From Lepidurus packardi (lineage: Eukaryota; Arthropoda; Branchiopoda; Notostraca; Triopsidae), in assembly GCA_023053545.1 (NCBI GenBank), contig JAKZAN010000004.1, positions 4,216,001-4,280,000 of the forward strand: a DNA stretch of 64,000 nt. Reading direction: 5' to 3'. The notes under the pieces were generated by a model, which was given only the letters and a program-made list of their open reading frames with translations, did no database searches and was not told where the DNA came from. Positions 12,392 through 25,200 of the stretch are shown here, one piece after another; the first letter of the stretch is position 1, and each line of letters opens with the position of its first letter. Both the position numbers and the translations under genes were made by a program.

Positions 12392-12565
12392 AAGGACATT
12401 TTCGCTTGTCGGAATAGAGCTATTCGTTGTTGTGGTGTAGAATGGCAGGTAATATAAGGTAAAACTTGAAGCTTCCGGGGGATTTGAAGCCGCAGCTGCC
12501 GTGAGTTGATGGATGGATTGCTCTTCTTGACACAAATTTGCGGTATTCAAAGCCTCCAAAACTGC
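12392..12565 (-). CDS. Possible upstream coding exon of the matrix-protein gene
   Basis: A 174-base open segment lies between a plausible acceptor (AG at 12567-12566) and donor (GT at 12391-12390). It would encode 58 residues that look like a Thr/Ser-rich linker (AVLEALNTANLCQEE at the start, SIPTSENVL at the end). Both ends are phase 0, while the sushi exon at 11495 needs a phase-1 partner, so a further exon between them would be required. It has no recognisable domain or signal peptide. It may be non-coding. Confidence 0.25.
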
Positions 12566-12599
12566 CTGTCGTCTCCACAATCGAGGCGTTTGCCATTCA

Positions 12600-15500
12600 A
12601 CAACGCATGACGGATGAATTTACATTCCTCCTCCGCGTCAACTCTTTCGTATGGATGGTTTTAACTTAAGCAATACACCCGAATGCATCTGAAAACAGTA
12701 CCATTTCCTCTTGGGCTGTACTGTATATAGTTTAGCCTAACTTCGCTTTCGGTGTATAACAACTTTGAATACCTTACGCTTTAATAACTTGAGAAACTTT
12801 GAAATGAAACTTTGGAATTAATTGGAATATTTCCAAATAATTTACCTTAGTAGGGAAATTATCCATAGAATTTATCCACAGGCACCTTAATTAGTATATA
12901 ATCTCTGTACTGTCTCAGCTCATAATTAAATTAATTAATTAATTTCTCTGCTCACACAGATATTTTTTACATAGGTACCACATAGATTGAGTAGCACACA
13001 ATCACGTTAACTTGAATTGTAAATTAGCAGTTCAATGTTGATCCATTTAGTTCACATTGCATGAGTGTCTAGCACGGTTTTTTCCCTAGTCATTCTAATT
13101 TGGGCCAAATGGCTCGAGTCCCTTTTCCTTCTTTTTGGTGGTACTTTATGCTAGGTAGTGGATGCAAGACGGTTACCCCGAGAGGAATAAAAAAAAAGTA
13201 CTACTACGATATACGAGCTTTTATCTCACGGAGAATCGGCGTACGGTGACTCTGACTTTGTATATTTATAGCAAAAAGCGAAGAGCACGAGGTGAGGGCG
13301 ACACGCTACGGTTCCAGGCTCTGTGGGACTTCTGCCGAGGATCTTTAAAACTTGTCACAGTCACAGCGTTTTCCTCTAAGCTTAACTAAAACCCGTTTAC
13401 TATTTTTTTATTTCCATTTTTTGGGAGGGGGGTACTTTTCAGTATTTTACTGCAGTCATTTGTTCAAGTCGGGAAAGATGACATAACTGACACGTGCGTT
13501 TCTTTCGCAGTCAGTTTCAAACATCGAAGCTGGTTAGGCTATGCGGTTCCAAGCAAACTCCCCTGCTAATTGCCATGCGATGAGCAACTAAACACACCTG
13601 AAAACTGAACAGGGCTCGTTATACGGCCAAAGCTCCCCCTAAAACCCTTCCACAGTCCCCATATTATTCTTTTTCTAATATTTTTTATAGTCTTGCTTGC
13701 ATCGCCAGTCAAATCTTGTTTCAATAATGACAATAGACGCTTAAAACAGGCCTAACCAGAAAAATGGCAGTGACTCAACTAATACATTAACGAAATCAAA
13801 GTTTGACAGATAGACGGACAATAGGCAATCAGTAGGCAACTCTACAATAATTCCTTCAGCTTCCAAACTGGCAATAGTAAAGTCTCATCTGACCAACACG
13901 CGAACTCGACCATAACAAAGCACATTAATATAACGTTCGGTATTCTATTGTGCTCGTTGCCATTAATGGTGAAAGAAATCAAACCTATAGCGTTGACTTG
14001 AATATTTTTTCAATAAAACTGAACATGGAAAATTATACATTAAATACAAATGACTAAGTAAGTCTCCCTTGCCAAACGTGTCATTCACAAAAGCTTTAGG
14101 TTTGGAATGGCTGGAACGCGCCACAACAACTATAAAAGTACAACACTGATTATGCTTTATATGGAAAGCAGAAAATACAAGCTATACTTGATTTCCGTGA
14201 TAAAATTTGGCAATTGCAGAAAAAAACTAAAAATTATTTATAGAACACGACTCTAAAGTTAATAAACCAGAACTAAATAAAAAATACGCCAAATAAAAAA
14301 GGGGAAAATATTCCATAAATTATACACTTCTGTCGCAACTTATTTCCACCGTGGCTTCTTTTCTAAATCAATCATTTGCACTTACATTGCATTGATAATT
14401 GCGTCGTAAACGTTAACTTATTAGCTTTTCACTTTAAATATCGAATATACAAAGAAAACATAAGGAAAGTCTGAAAGCAAGCTTACTCTAACTGAATTGT
14501 ACAATTACTCAAACTACATCAGTCTTTTTCTTGTTTAATAAAAAATGCCATACTGTGTATGAGTAAACTTGATACAGTACCAAGTTGATACAGTACTAAC
14601 CAAGTGCTTTGCCAACAATGGATCAAGACTCTGAGACCCTGAGTTGAAAAGCGTAGGTAAAAAAAGTAAAAAAACAAAAGAGTATTCCAGCCAATAAATT
14701 TTCCTAGAGGACTTCGTTCTCTGGATTCTTGGCAAAGAGTAGGAAAAACTTACATTGCAAAATCAGGAGAGACGCCACCATCACAATACACTCACGCCTC
14801 ACCTCATGCATTCTGATAAAGGAGTTTTAAATCACCCGAAAAATTGTCTTATGAAGCCATGGGCCCACAAGCACACGCTATTTTTGTTGTTTAAAAAAAG
14901 AAATTCACTCTTTTTTAAGGCACAAGAAAATGTTTTTAAATCAAAATTGACAAAACACTCGAGAAATTTATTAGCACGACACCAAAAGTTTCTAGACAAT
15001 CGTCGGAAATAAAACGGATCGAAACTCACACTTCTAAGAGTAACTTTTCTACGGAATCCCTACTTGGAAGATGAGAGGTCCAGGCAAGACTGGAGCAAAA
15101 GCCATCCATGCATGCTCACATATCGGCTTGCCTGTGTGTGTGCTCTGTATGTGTGGGTGAGTCCTTCTCCTTCTAAGCTAACTTCTTCACGGGTCTATTT
15201 GGACTACTACGTGCTGTGCGTGAGTCCACTCTTGAGAACTAAAAACTCAACGGGGAAAGCCACTTCATACGTTGGCTGGACAATTTACGAGGTTATTATC
15301 AGCCTTCGCGAGTTGCCCCACTTCATTTTTTTTTTTTTTACGGGGGTAAAAGAAAAAAATTTAGAAAATAAACATTTCTCCCCCTTAATTCAAATTTCCC
15401 GCTTCGGAAACCAAATTTTAAAAAAGTGAAACACTCAAACATTTTTTTCCAAGTGAACGGTTTCTTTTCAAAGCCTATCTCACTACCATAAAGAAGTCCT

Positions 15501-18300
15501 CTAACTTTCTGATTTCAAAGAAAATCTCGCGAGTTATAAAGCTATCCGACTTAATGATGAAAGGTGGCCGAAAATGGTGCGAACGCCCGAGATTTTGGGG
15601 CGGTGGCTGTTTGGACCTGCCTTACATGTCATCGCTGCTAAGAAGAATATTGCCAATCTGGCATAAGCATATACAGGAACATAAGGTAGTCTTGAGGTTA
15701 CCAAGAAGTTTTGTGAGGGTGACGAATGGGGACAAGTTTGATAGTCATGCAACGTTTTCGGTATGTGACTTTTGCTTATCCCAAATTTAGCCATCGTTGG
15801 TGCCCAAGTCCCTCTAAGATGTCAAAATTTTTCAAAATCTCCTTTGCGCAGTTTCTCTCTTCAAAGGGCGGGATGGGTCTTACTGAAGCCGAACATCTAA
15901 ATTCTTGCCAAAGTTGAATGGATATCCGGAATTTTCCACACGTCGTAAAGAATAAATGTTGAGAATGGTCCAAAAAGAAATAACAATAGATGACTTTAAA
16001 AGTGTCAGCACAGAGGCTGGGAAATGGATAGTACAACTTTGACACCCGACTTCATTAATCTTCATGAAAGCTCTGTCGACATTTAGGATATTCTCCGGGT
16101 TCACTGTTAGTCGCTCAGCACCTGAAATGCTTTATGTCTTTTTTGCATTATTTCAAGTGACTATATTTCAGGAATGTTACTGCTGGCTTCCCATTAGGCG
16201 CGAAAAAGGCGGAGTTTGTCAGGACGAGACAAAATTGGCTATGGCTATTAGGCGCGACAGTCGAGTTAATATAAGATCGCAAAGGAAGGGGATCTTGGAG
16301 ATCTTTACCGCTCATGAAAACGGGAATCCCGTGCTGCTGCTGTTGCTTCAAATGAAGCAAACGATTTCCAGACTTTTGAGGCCGATCCCACCAACCCCAA
16401 AATGTTTCGTTTTTTAATGCTCCAAGTTAGTTTTGGCACGGGCGCTTGAGCTAGACAAAGTTAATTGGCTAACTTGCAATGTCAACATAAGGTGTGCATA
16501 ATAAATATACTAAAGCCCCTCTTTTAAACTTAACTGGATGGATTCAGGTTGGGATATGTTGCTTTTCTAGGTTTAGTTTTCTTCATTCACTTCCTGTTTA
16601 GTTTGTGGTTAACCCCCTGGCCGAAAAAAATCAAGGCTAATTACTTGAAAAGATGCTAAAGAATCAGAATCAAAGTTGAAAGGTTTTTGTTTGTCAAAGA
16701 CGAAATAAGCAGGCTCTTGTCAGTTTCCGGAGGGTTGGCCTTTGATGACTAATGAGCCACGACTTGGAAGAGCCCCAGTTAGACCAGACGCAGGGAAGGA
16801 ACATGCATATCTTTAGAAGAGAAGCAAGTTAGGGGTCCTTACGGAAAAACGAGAAAAAAAATTGTCGCCTTTCCTCGCCTTCCTTCGTTATAGACGTTAT
16901 AGAAGACTCCGTCGTTCTTTCCCTGTGGCCTGTAAATATGTAACCTTACCGAAGTTTTGCATGGGTTGGGGGGTTAAGTTGATGACAGAGCGAAACCCTT
17001 TTCTATGCTGTGTGTACCGCACATTCTTGGCTTAAAAGCCTCTCTCTGTTTCACATTACGTTGCCATGTATCGTTAAACCAGAAGGGAATTTTGCTAAAA
17101 ACGGGCCCCCATGTTCAAGTCAGCAAGGTTTACCTTTTGAACTCTTCAATGACTCTGTCGGGGAAAAGAAAAGACAGAATAGACCTTAAAAAAAGAAAGG
17201 ATAAAGGTTTGGCTGTGTACTAAAGCCCACCCATGGGCTAGGTTCTTCTTCGGAAATGCCACTCAAACGCAAGCAAAAAAAGAACTAAGCTTACCAAGGA
17301 TGATATGCTAAACGTTTCCATCTTGGCACGTGTCATAAACAATTTGGAATGATGTCAAAAAGGCGGAAAACTTGTGTCTGATTCACGCAACTCTAGTCAC
17401 TATAAGGCTGTGTCTCACATTTAACCCGACGGCAGCTACAAAATAGTCTCAAGTAAAAATACGCGGTTCGCAATTAGCACCAAAAACTTGCCCGCTTGTA
17501 CGAACTGGGTGCATCATTTTTACGAAGAAATCATCACAAGCTGCTTACTTCCATACGTTTGACTACTTTACAAGGTTAGAAAAACACACCCCAAACTCGA
17601 AAACTGTACGAAGTACAAATTATTAATGGAATCACATGGCTTCTTCTTATCCACTTCTTTTGGCACCAATTAAGTTTGGATCAAAACAACGGAATAAAGG
17701 AGAAACAGATTTGAAAACGAATGAGAACGCCATCTGTTGACAGATTACAACTTGACAGATTTTCATTAAAAAATACTTTATGAAGCGCTAGGAAAACAGA
17801 ACCGAAAACGCATTTGGGACTACTTTTCGGATTCGGAATTTGCAAAATGTAGTAAAAATGAAACGCTATACAAAAAGATGCTAAATTGTCTTGTATGGAA
17901 TTCTTGACTAAACAACGCTGGTTCTATATGATCGTATAATAAGCTCTTGGTGAAATGTTACTTCCCTCGTCGTCTCCCACCAGCGACATTTTTTTTAAGA
18001 TTTTCACTGTACAACTATATACAAAATACATCACAGCTCGAGAGACAATATTCTCTTGCGTTCGCTTGTTAGCAAGCCTACTCCTCACTTTCCTTAGCCT
18101 CACACTTCTTTTATTCACACAACAGCGCTGAAGCAAGTCCCTGAGTTGAAACACTCTCGACCAAAATGCCATATAGGTTAAAAGAGCTTAATTTGCTACA
18201 CAACTGGAGAAAAGAAGAAAGTCTTGACTAGCCCTGATTATTGAATATTATAAACTACCAAATCGATTATGCTATTTAAAGTGCTGGTTAGCTATCCGTC
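12600..18300. other. Intergenic region with no recognised gene
   Basis: This stretch separates the 5' side of the matrix-protein gene from the 3' end of the RhoGAP gene. ORFs are short, lack domain signatures and do not form phase-consistent exon sets. Small AT-rich patches occur, such as TTAATTAATTAA-like sequence near 12930. The unidentified 5' exon and promoter of the matrix gene may lie here. Confidence 0.6.
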
Positions 18301-18304
18301 TTTT

Positions 18305-19232
18305 TTAAGTCGCTAACTCGAAACCTTCAACTTGAAAAGAATCACGAATCCGGCCCACTTCCAAAGCACAAAGCGACCCATACATCTTGGTATACCATTC
18401 AGAGCAACGACCCCTACACATGCAAAAATATAAGGTATTAACACAAAATTACATAAAATGGTGGATAAATTACTTCGTATCAACCCGGGATAAATGCACG
18501 AGTCTGGATTTGCCATTGCCAGCAGACTCGATGAGAAATCTGGAAGCTAAAACAATACCCCGCATTACATGACAAGACTGAGGGGCTTCTGGATGCTCAA
18601 CAGATGTTTCCACTAATACACAAGCCCCACGAGGCAAATCTGACCTCCACATCCTTAAAAAAAACAGCCCATGTTAGTCTATAACGAACACTTCGAACAA
18701 ACATTTGTCATTTTATAGACCGAAAAAGGTAAAAATAAAAAAACATTACCTAAGGAGGCAGTAATCGCGTAAAGTATTAGGCTGTTGGGCACACATGTAA
18801 TGGAAAACTTCAGCCTGCGTATCCAAGCTTGTAATGACGCGCCATTCTTGCAAAGTCGAATCCCAGATATGACGTTCCCTCAAAATGCGGTGTAGTACGT
18901 CCTGGGGAGGAGCCTCGACTTCGGTAGCAGCTCTCCACAACCGCAAAGTGTGTCCATCTCCTACTTTCTTGTAGGAAACTTCCACGGAAGAGTCCGCTAC
19001 GGTCGCAGCAACCCATCCTCTCAATCTGAAAAGCAGAAGTTTAGCACACAAAATAAGTCTACGACTTCTGCTTTCTATACTTTTCTTTAGATTCCTTCAT
19101 AAGAGCAGCAATGCACGCTTGCATATATGCTCGCCAGTCCGGATGCTCGGAAGTTTTCAACTCTTCCAAAGTGACCGGTACACTCAATTCCAGAAAGGTG
19201 AACCGACACTGGTTCAACATGTCGTCAGGAAC
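18305..19232 (-). other. cv-c: START domain exons and stop codon of the cv-c/DLC protein
   Basis: Exons 19232-19081, 19025-18750, 18653-18474 and 18413-18305 encode the lipid-binding START domain. Recognisable DLC-type motifs are RGWVAAT, EVEAPPQDVLHRILRERHIW, WRVITSLDTQAEVFHYMC, LPRGACVLVETSVEHPEAP and SRLVHLSRVDTKGR. The last exon supplies SEWYTKMYGSLCALEVGRIR and a TAA stop. A candidate AATAAA polyadenylation signal lies at 18114-18109 on the minus strand, about 190 bases after the stop. Confidence 0.9.
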
Positions 19233-22200
19233 CTACACATATAAAAAAAAGCGTTATAACTCGCTTCGAAGTATATTTTTTTCGAAGTTTACCTGGAAGA
19301 CTAGTTTCCAATCTTGGATCATGGCTAAGAGACATTCATGCGCAGCTTTGTTCTCGTTCAACTCTTTCGCGTCGGGCACCCCGACCGTTTTCCTGCGACG
19401 ATGGCCCGAGTGCGAAGGCGAAGGCGTCGGTGAAGAACCCGGCAAATGAAACAAAGACGGTGCTAAGCAAACCGCCAAATTGGAGGGGGTCATCTGATTG
19501 CTAGACGACCAGGAAGCTACGCCTACTAAGAAATGCACCAGCGTTTGCAGCGCCTCTCGGTGTTCATCGGGCAAAAGGAGTAATCCGCATTGCAAAGCTT
19601 CTATCCTTAACGTCGCTGGCACAACTGATAACAAAACAACAGGGTCGTCATAAAACTTCATATTCCATAATTCTTTTGGGGCAATCGAATTACTTTGAAA
19701 GATGGTGATGAAAGTCTCGGAGAGTTTGTTAGTGAACAAAGGATCAGGCAAGTCCCGGAAGTATTGCTTCACCATATCCGCTACATCGTATGCCTGATGT
19801 TCAGCGAAATCGACCGAAGAACTGGTTTCCAGCAACTCCTTGAGCTTCGTGATCCGAGAACGGACTCCTGACTTGCGAAACAAGCCTACTTGGTCCAAAC
19901 AATGCTGATGAAGGTACTGTAACGCTTGTAAGATGGGCGTTGGCAGGGGTTCGCCTGTTCGCTGCACATTAAGGGCTAAAGGTACTCCAAAGATATGTTT
20001 GTCTGCTTAAGACAAAAAGCAACAACGGATGGAAAAAAAGGTAAAAAAGCTTTCTTCAACATATAAACGGAAGAATTTTTATTACCTTTGTAATCAGGGT
20101 TTTTATGCTTCCGCATAAACTTGGGCAAATCCCAGCCCCACGTCGGTTTATTGCTCGAAGCGTGGCGCTCCAACAAAGCTGTTAAGCGCAACAAAGCCAA
20201 TTTCCTCAAAAGGGCAAATTGGCCAACGGAAAGGCTTTCCATAGCTACACCTTCTCCAGGTGGCGAACCAGGACTGGTAAACGGCTTCAAACCTGAGCTG
20301 CGACGAAAACTGTGCCATCTTACTACCGACCCACTTTTCGAAAAAAAGAGAAGAAAGGTCTAAATGAATAATGTATATCAAGAAAATTAAAAGTGTTTAC
20401 CCTCTCGACTGTTGTGGACTACCTTCCAGTTCACAGTCAGCATGCGAACCCGAGCTGGAAGTCCCTGTCGAGGTCGAATCTTGGTCTTCCTTACCCAAGT
20501 AGGACGTGAACTTGGATTTGGCTGGGGTTATCGATGGTTCTTGGAAGTTGCTGTTCCGGATAATGATGGGCATGTCATGGAACAGATGAGAAGAGTTTTC
20601 TAACTCATCTGGGGAGACCTGCACGGGCGTGGAATTCGGTGATTTGGATTTGCCTTAATTGGAAAATACATTTATTAAATACATTTTATACTAATTTTTC
20701 CACTTTTTAGAATTTTTCAAGATTGGGAATTCAAATTCCACACAAAAAGACTCATTTACTGAATGAATTAGCTGAAACGCTTGGAAGCATTTCGGTTTCC
20801 ACCAACCTGATATGAAGTTGAGATGAAGCCGCTCACGCAGCGATTTGCTTTCTTTGCCCTCGTTCAAGGAACCCTGCCTCCTTAAAGCGTTTCTTTTATG
20901 AGGCGACGACGAAGCCGACGAAGCGCTCGTTGTACTTAACGCAGTCAATGGGGACAAAGCGGCCCGACTTGAATCCCAAGATCGATCTCTCCTTCCAGCC
21001 CGTTGACTTTTCCTCCATTTGACTCCTTTGAACTCACTTTCGTTGCAATTAGCGTCAGAGTATCGGCTGGCCGAGGACAAATTAACGCACTCGGAGTCCG
21101 ACAGAGGTAAATCGTGCTGGAAAATTTGCTTGGGCAGTTTCTTGATCCCCAGGTCAGGCGAGGGCGTGGAGCAAATGGAATTGGTGGCCGAAATGTCCAC
21201 ACAATTCAGATCCTGCATCCGTGCCTGCATCGCCGGCACGTCCAGTACTTGCGGACTGCCAATCGTCACGTATTCTCCGTTTCGGTTGCCATTGCTCGTC
21301 AAAAACTGGTGCGTGGGGCGTTTTCTGCTGCGGGATCGTAAACTACCCATCCGCTTCAGCAGTGATCTTGCTCCATGTTTCCACCGCTCCGAGCTCGAGC
21401 GCCGAAAACTTCCCACTATAACTGGATCCACTTCGGTCTCAACCGAAGGCACTGAACCGTCATCCGGATCCAAGTCAAATTCCAGTTTCGGGATTTCTCC
21501 AGCATAAAGAACTTCCGGCTCTGCGTTAATGGCTTTTTCATTAGCCATGCCTAGCCCCAAACCTAGAACTACCCGAGACCACCGTCTTGAATCGCGCTCA
21601 AACGTCCAATTCTCGCTTAACGCGCACTGCGTCTCTTCCTCGTCGGAATCGTCCACCTGGTAAATAAAATAACGTGCAAAAACACCGTTAATTGTGGTCA
21701 GAATATAAATATCGTTATTCTAGGTAAAAAAATTTTTAAAGAACTGAAATTACGCTTTTAAATATTATAATTAGTATTTTTTTTTCACCTGTTTGCGCGG
21801 CGAAGCGTCCAACCGCATTTTAGCTGCTCGGTTCAATGCTGTTAAACGCCGATAGAGGGCTTGAAGAGAATCGACATCTAGGAAAGCATGATCTCGACGT
21901 ACACTACTCAAATCTAATGGAAATTGGAATTCTAAAAAAATAGAAAAAAATCAATAAGTTGTTGCTCTCTTGCTTTTCATATATATCTATTTATACCTAT
22001 ATATCTATTTTCATATATAGATCGAAAGATAAATATATCGTACTCTATATAATATACGTATTAGGAAAAGAACAGATTTCACGAGTTCAAGCATTTCTTC
22101 TACGTGTACTCGCGTTCGGTACAGCTCATAGGTCCCGGGACCATCGATTTTCTTGCTCTTCTCTCTTACCTTCATACATTTGGGCATATTGCGGGAACCC

Positions 22201-25200
22201 GGCCGCCCGTAACCACCGACAAGCTTCAGCCGCTTCAATTTCTGGAAAATAAACCAGACAATAACCAAATGATTAAACTTCCCTTGTCTGAGTGTGTGTC
22301 TTTTTTTCCTTATGCTCGTGTACAAATTTCGAGTTAGGAGCGTATTATATACAAAGGAGAGAGAAAACGAAGCCTTATTCATACGTAATCCGTTTGCACG
22401 GCTGCGAAAGACCATTTTTTTTTTCAAACAAAGGAAAAAAATACACTAAAATATGAAAAGCAGGGGAGAAAATACAGAAGACTTTGAAATGCTGATGGGA
22501 TTCCGACATTCCTCTACCGAACGCTTTAGGTTACACACAATTCTCATTATAAGAAAGTTCCGCTAACAAACAAACAAAAGGAGAAGAAAATGAGTTTTCA
22601 AAAGGGGTTGTAACGTGTTTTTCGCAGCGGGAAAATGTGCAAATTTTGCAACCATTTAAACAGTAAATCGTTTTGTTGGTGTTTTAGAATCTGGAAACGG
22701 GATCCAGTCCCTCTCCACCCTCCCTCTTAGTTATTCCTCTAACCGGTCTTCAGGTCAACCCTGAACCCGAGTTCTGACCTAGAAATATAAACAAGAGGCG
22801 ACAAGAACCTTGTTCGCCCCAGAAACAAGGTCACCATCCAAGTTCATTTCGTCATGGAAATTTCCCATTACAACTTCCGAAAAATCTATTCACGGAAATA
22901 GACACAATAAATAAACTTTCCTTTTAGAACTTCTAGAGAATCTTCTGTTGCGGAGTTTAGACGATGTCACAACTTTTTGCTAAAATCCCACAGATGTCAC
23001 AACTTCTAACGACTTTTAACGGTTTACAGATTAAATGAAAAGTATAACGAATAAACCGCAGAATTATTCCCAAAAAGAGGACAATTCGCTTACTTACGCT
23101 TTTTAATTAGACAATAATTGTGCTCAGCTACAGTACTTGGTAATAAAGCACGGTACTTGAAAATGGTCCTAATTGTCCGACTTAAATCACTCCACAAATC
23201 TAGATTTCAATTTCACACCTTGGAACCTAGCAGCTCGATAATTAGCTAGCGTGCGGGGATATGAGACCGGGTAACCACTTTGAAATCCGAGCAAGAACCA
23301 AAAACAAAAGAAAAAAACGCAAACGTTACAAAAGAATAGTCTTTACGCCCGTTTTTTCAATAGCCTTCTTTTCGTTCAATTAAGCAGGCTTAATTGATCA
23401 AGTCACGGATTTGTCACCGATTTCACTTCCGATCTTCGCCAAATGCACTTGTTTTTTTTTTCTTTCTGCGCGTGCTGGAGTGATGCTTCTCTTCGCAGTA
23501 GAGCACTGAATCATACTGCAAAACCTTTTCCTGGTGGGAAGACGAAAGTTGCACTCTCGTTCAGTTCCCAAAACTCTTGGCTTTCTCTCTTTCTCTCTCT
23601 TTGTTTCTCCTTTCTTTTTTCAGAACTCTTTCCCAAAGTCGAGTCCAATTCTTACAAGTCGACAGCCTCAGAATGTTAGCGGTAGTAAGAATGGACCCAA
23701 TTAATAGTTACGTTTCTTTCCTTTCCTCGGTACTCCTATTAAGTAACCATACTTAATTTCCAACCCCCAAAAAAAGTCTTCAAGGAAAGTTTCACTCTAT
23801 TTTTGTTCTACTTCTTCCCATGAGTCGAACGAGAAACCTTCACTTTCGCTAAGACTACCCAATCACGTAATGAAATTTGCAAGATTTCCCTTACCGAGAT
23901 TTGTTTTATCTTGAGCTAATTTGGGTTCAAATTAAGAAATTAATTTTATAAGCTCATAAAGAAACTAATTTTAGGTTAAAAGCCTTACGTGTATATTTAC
24001 GTCCCTCTCTTATCAAAGCCACTTGACTCCTAACTCGAAAAAGGTCGAGAAGCAGCAAAAAGCATAAGAACGGGGCGGTACAGACCTTCAGCATAATTCC
24101 TGTTTCTTTTTCTAAATTTATAATGCGTTGAGGTAAGCAGATTCGATACCTCTTTCTTAGAATTTTTTTTGCTCCAATTACGACTTAATAACCTTTTTAA
24201 AAAGAACCAGTTGAGGTTCGCTATCTTTTCTTCCAATCAATTTAAGCATCCATTTAGTCGTTGGCTTTTAGAACTTGGTCACGAGCAAACAATAAATTCT
24301 TTAATCGTAAAACTCATAAACGGTTAGGGTGAGAGGGACAGAACTGTTTTTTGCTTGAATAATCATGAATGCTTTTAAAAACCTGCAATTCGCACGCGTC
24401 TCAAACGATTCCAAACCCGCTCCACGGACGTATCGGCTCGTTTCATGCGTTCCGACCAGCTTCGCACTAACGGAGGATTAGAAATCCCGGCCATCTTGGG
24501 TGAATTTTGCATATTTTTGGCCCCTAAGTCAGAGCCGTCCATGGAAATCTCACATCTATTCAACTTTCGTCGCGGAAAAACTTTTGGGACGGAATTCTCT
24601 CTGCGTGAATGGAGTCTACCTTACAACCTGCTCGACGTACAAGGAATCCGAGTTAACTAAACGTAACGGTGTACACCTCGCAGGACAAAGTCGTCGCATA
24701 CCCCAAATAGCTAGCGCTTGCGCATTAGATCCAACAAGCTCAATAAATAGGCAATCCCGGCGAGTTGAAGTTTAACAGTTTGCAATTAGGGATTTGGGAG
24801 CCGCTAGCGCCGACATACAGAGCAGAACAGGTGAAACCAAGTCCGTGAAATTCTCTCACGGAATTAACACCTGTGCGTTATTGTATCCTTGCGTTTTAAA
24901 TAAAGGAGGAGACAAATATGTTTTCCTGCGCCAGTGGTTTTGCGTGATAGAACTCCACGACAGAAGCCTTTGAAGTGCTTTAGAAGGCTATAATTAGCTG
25001 TCCACTTGCCAAAAGTGGCCTCGCTCGTTACTCTCACTCGGACACCTATTTGGGTTTGTTGGATTTTTCCGTGAACTTTCAAATAAATTAACATCGACAA
25101 CTTTGTATGGATCCGTATCCCACACACCCCTCCATCTAGTCTATTCAAACAATAATTCTCATGTTGTTGATCACGCAAGACATCTTAAAACTTGACTAAA

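Noticed and set aside
16064..16417. Plus-strand ORF of 117 codons with some hydrophobic content
   Set aside because: No domain, no consistent flanking exons and random-looking composition.
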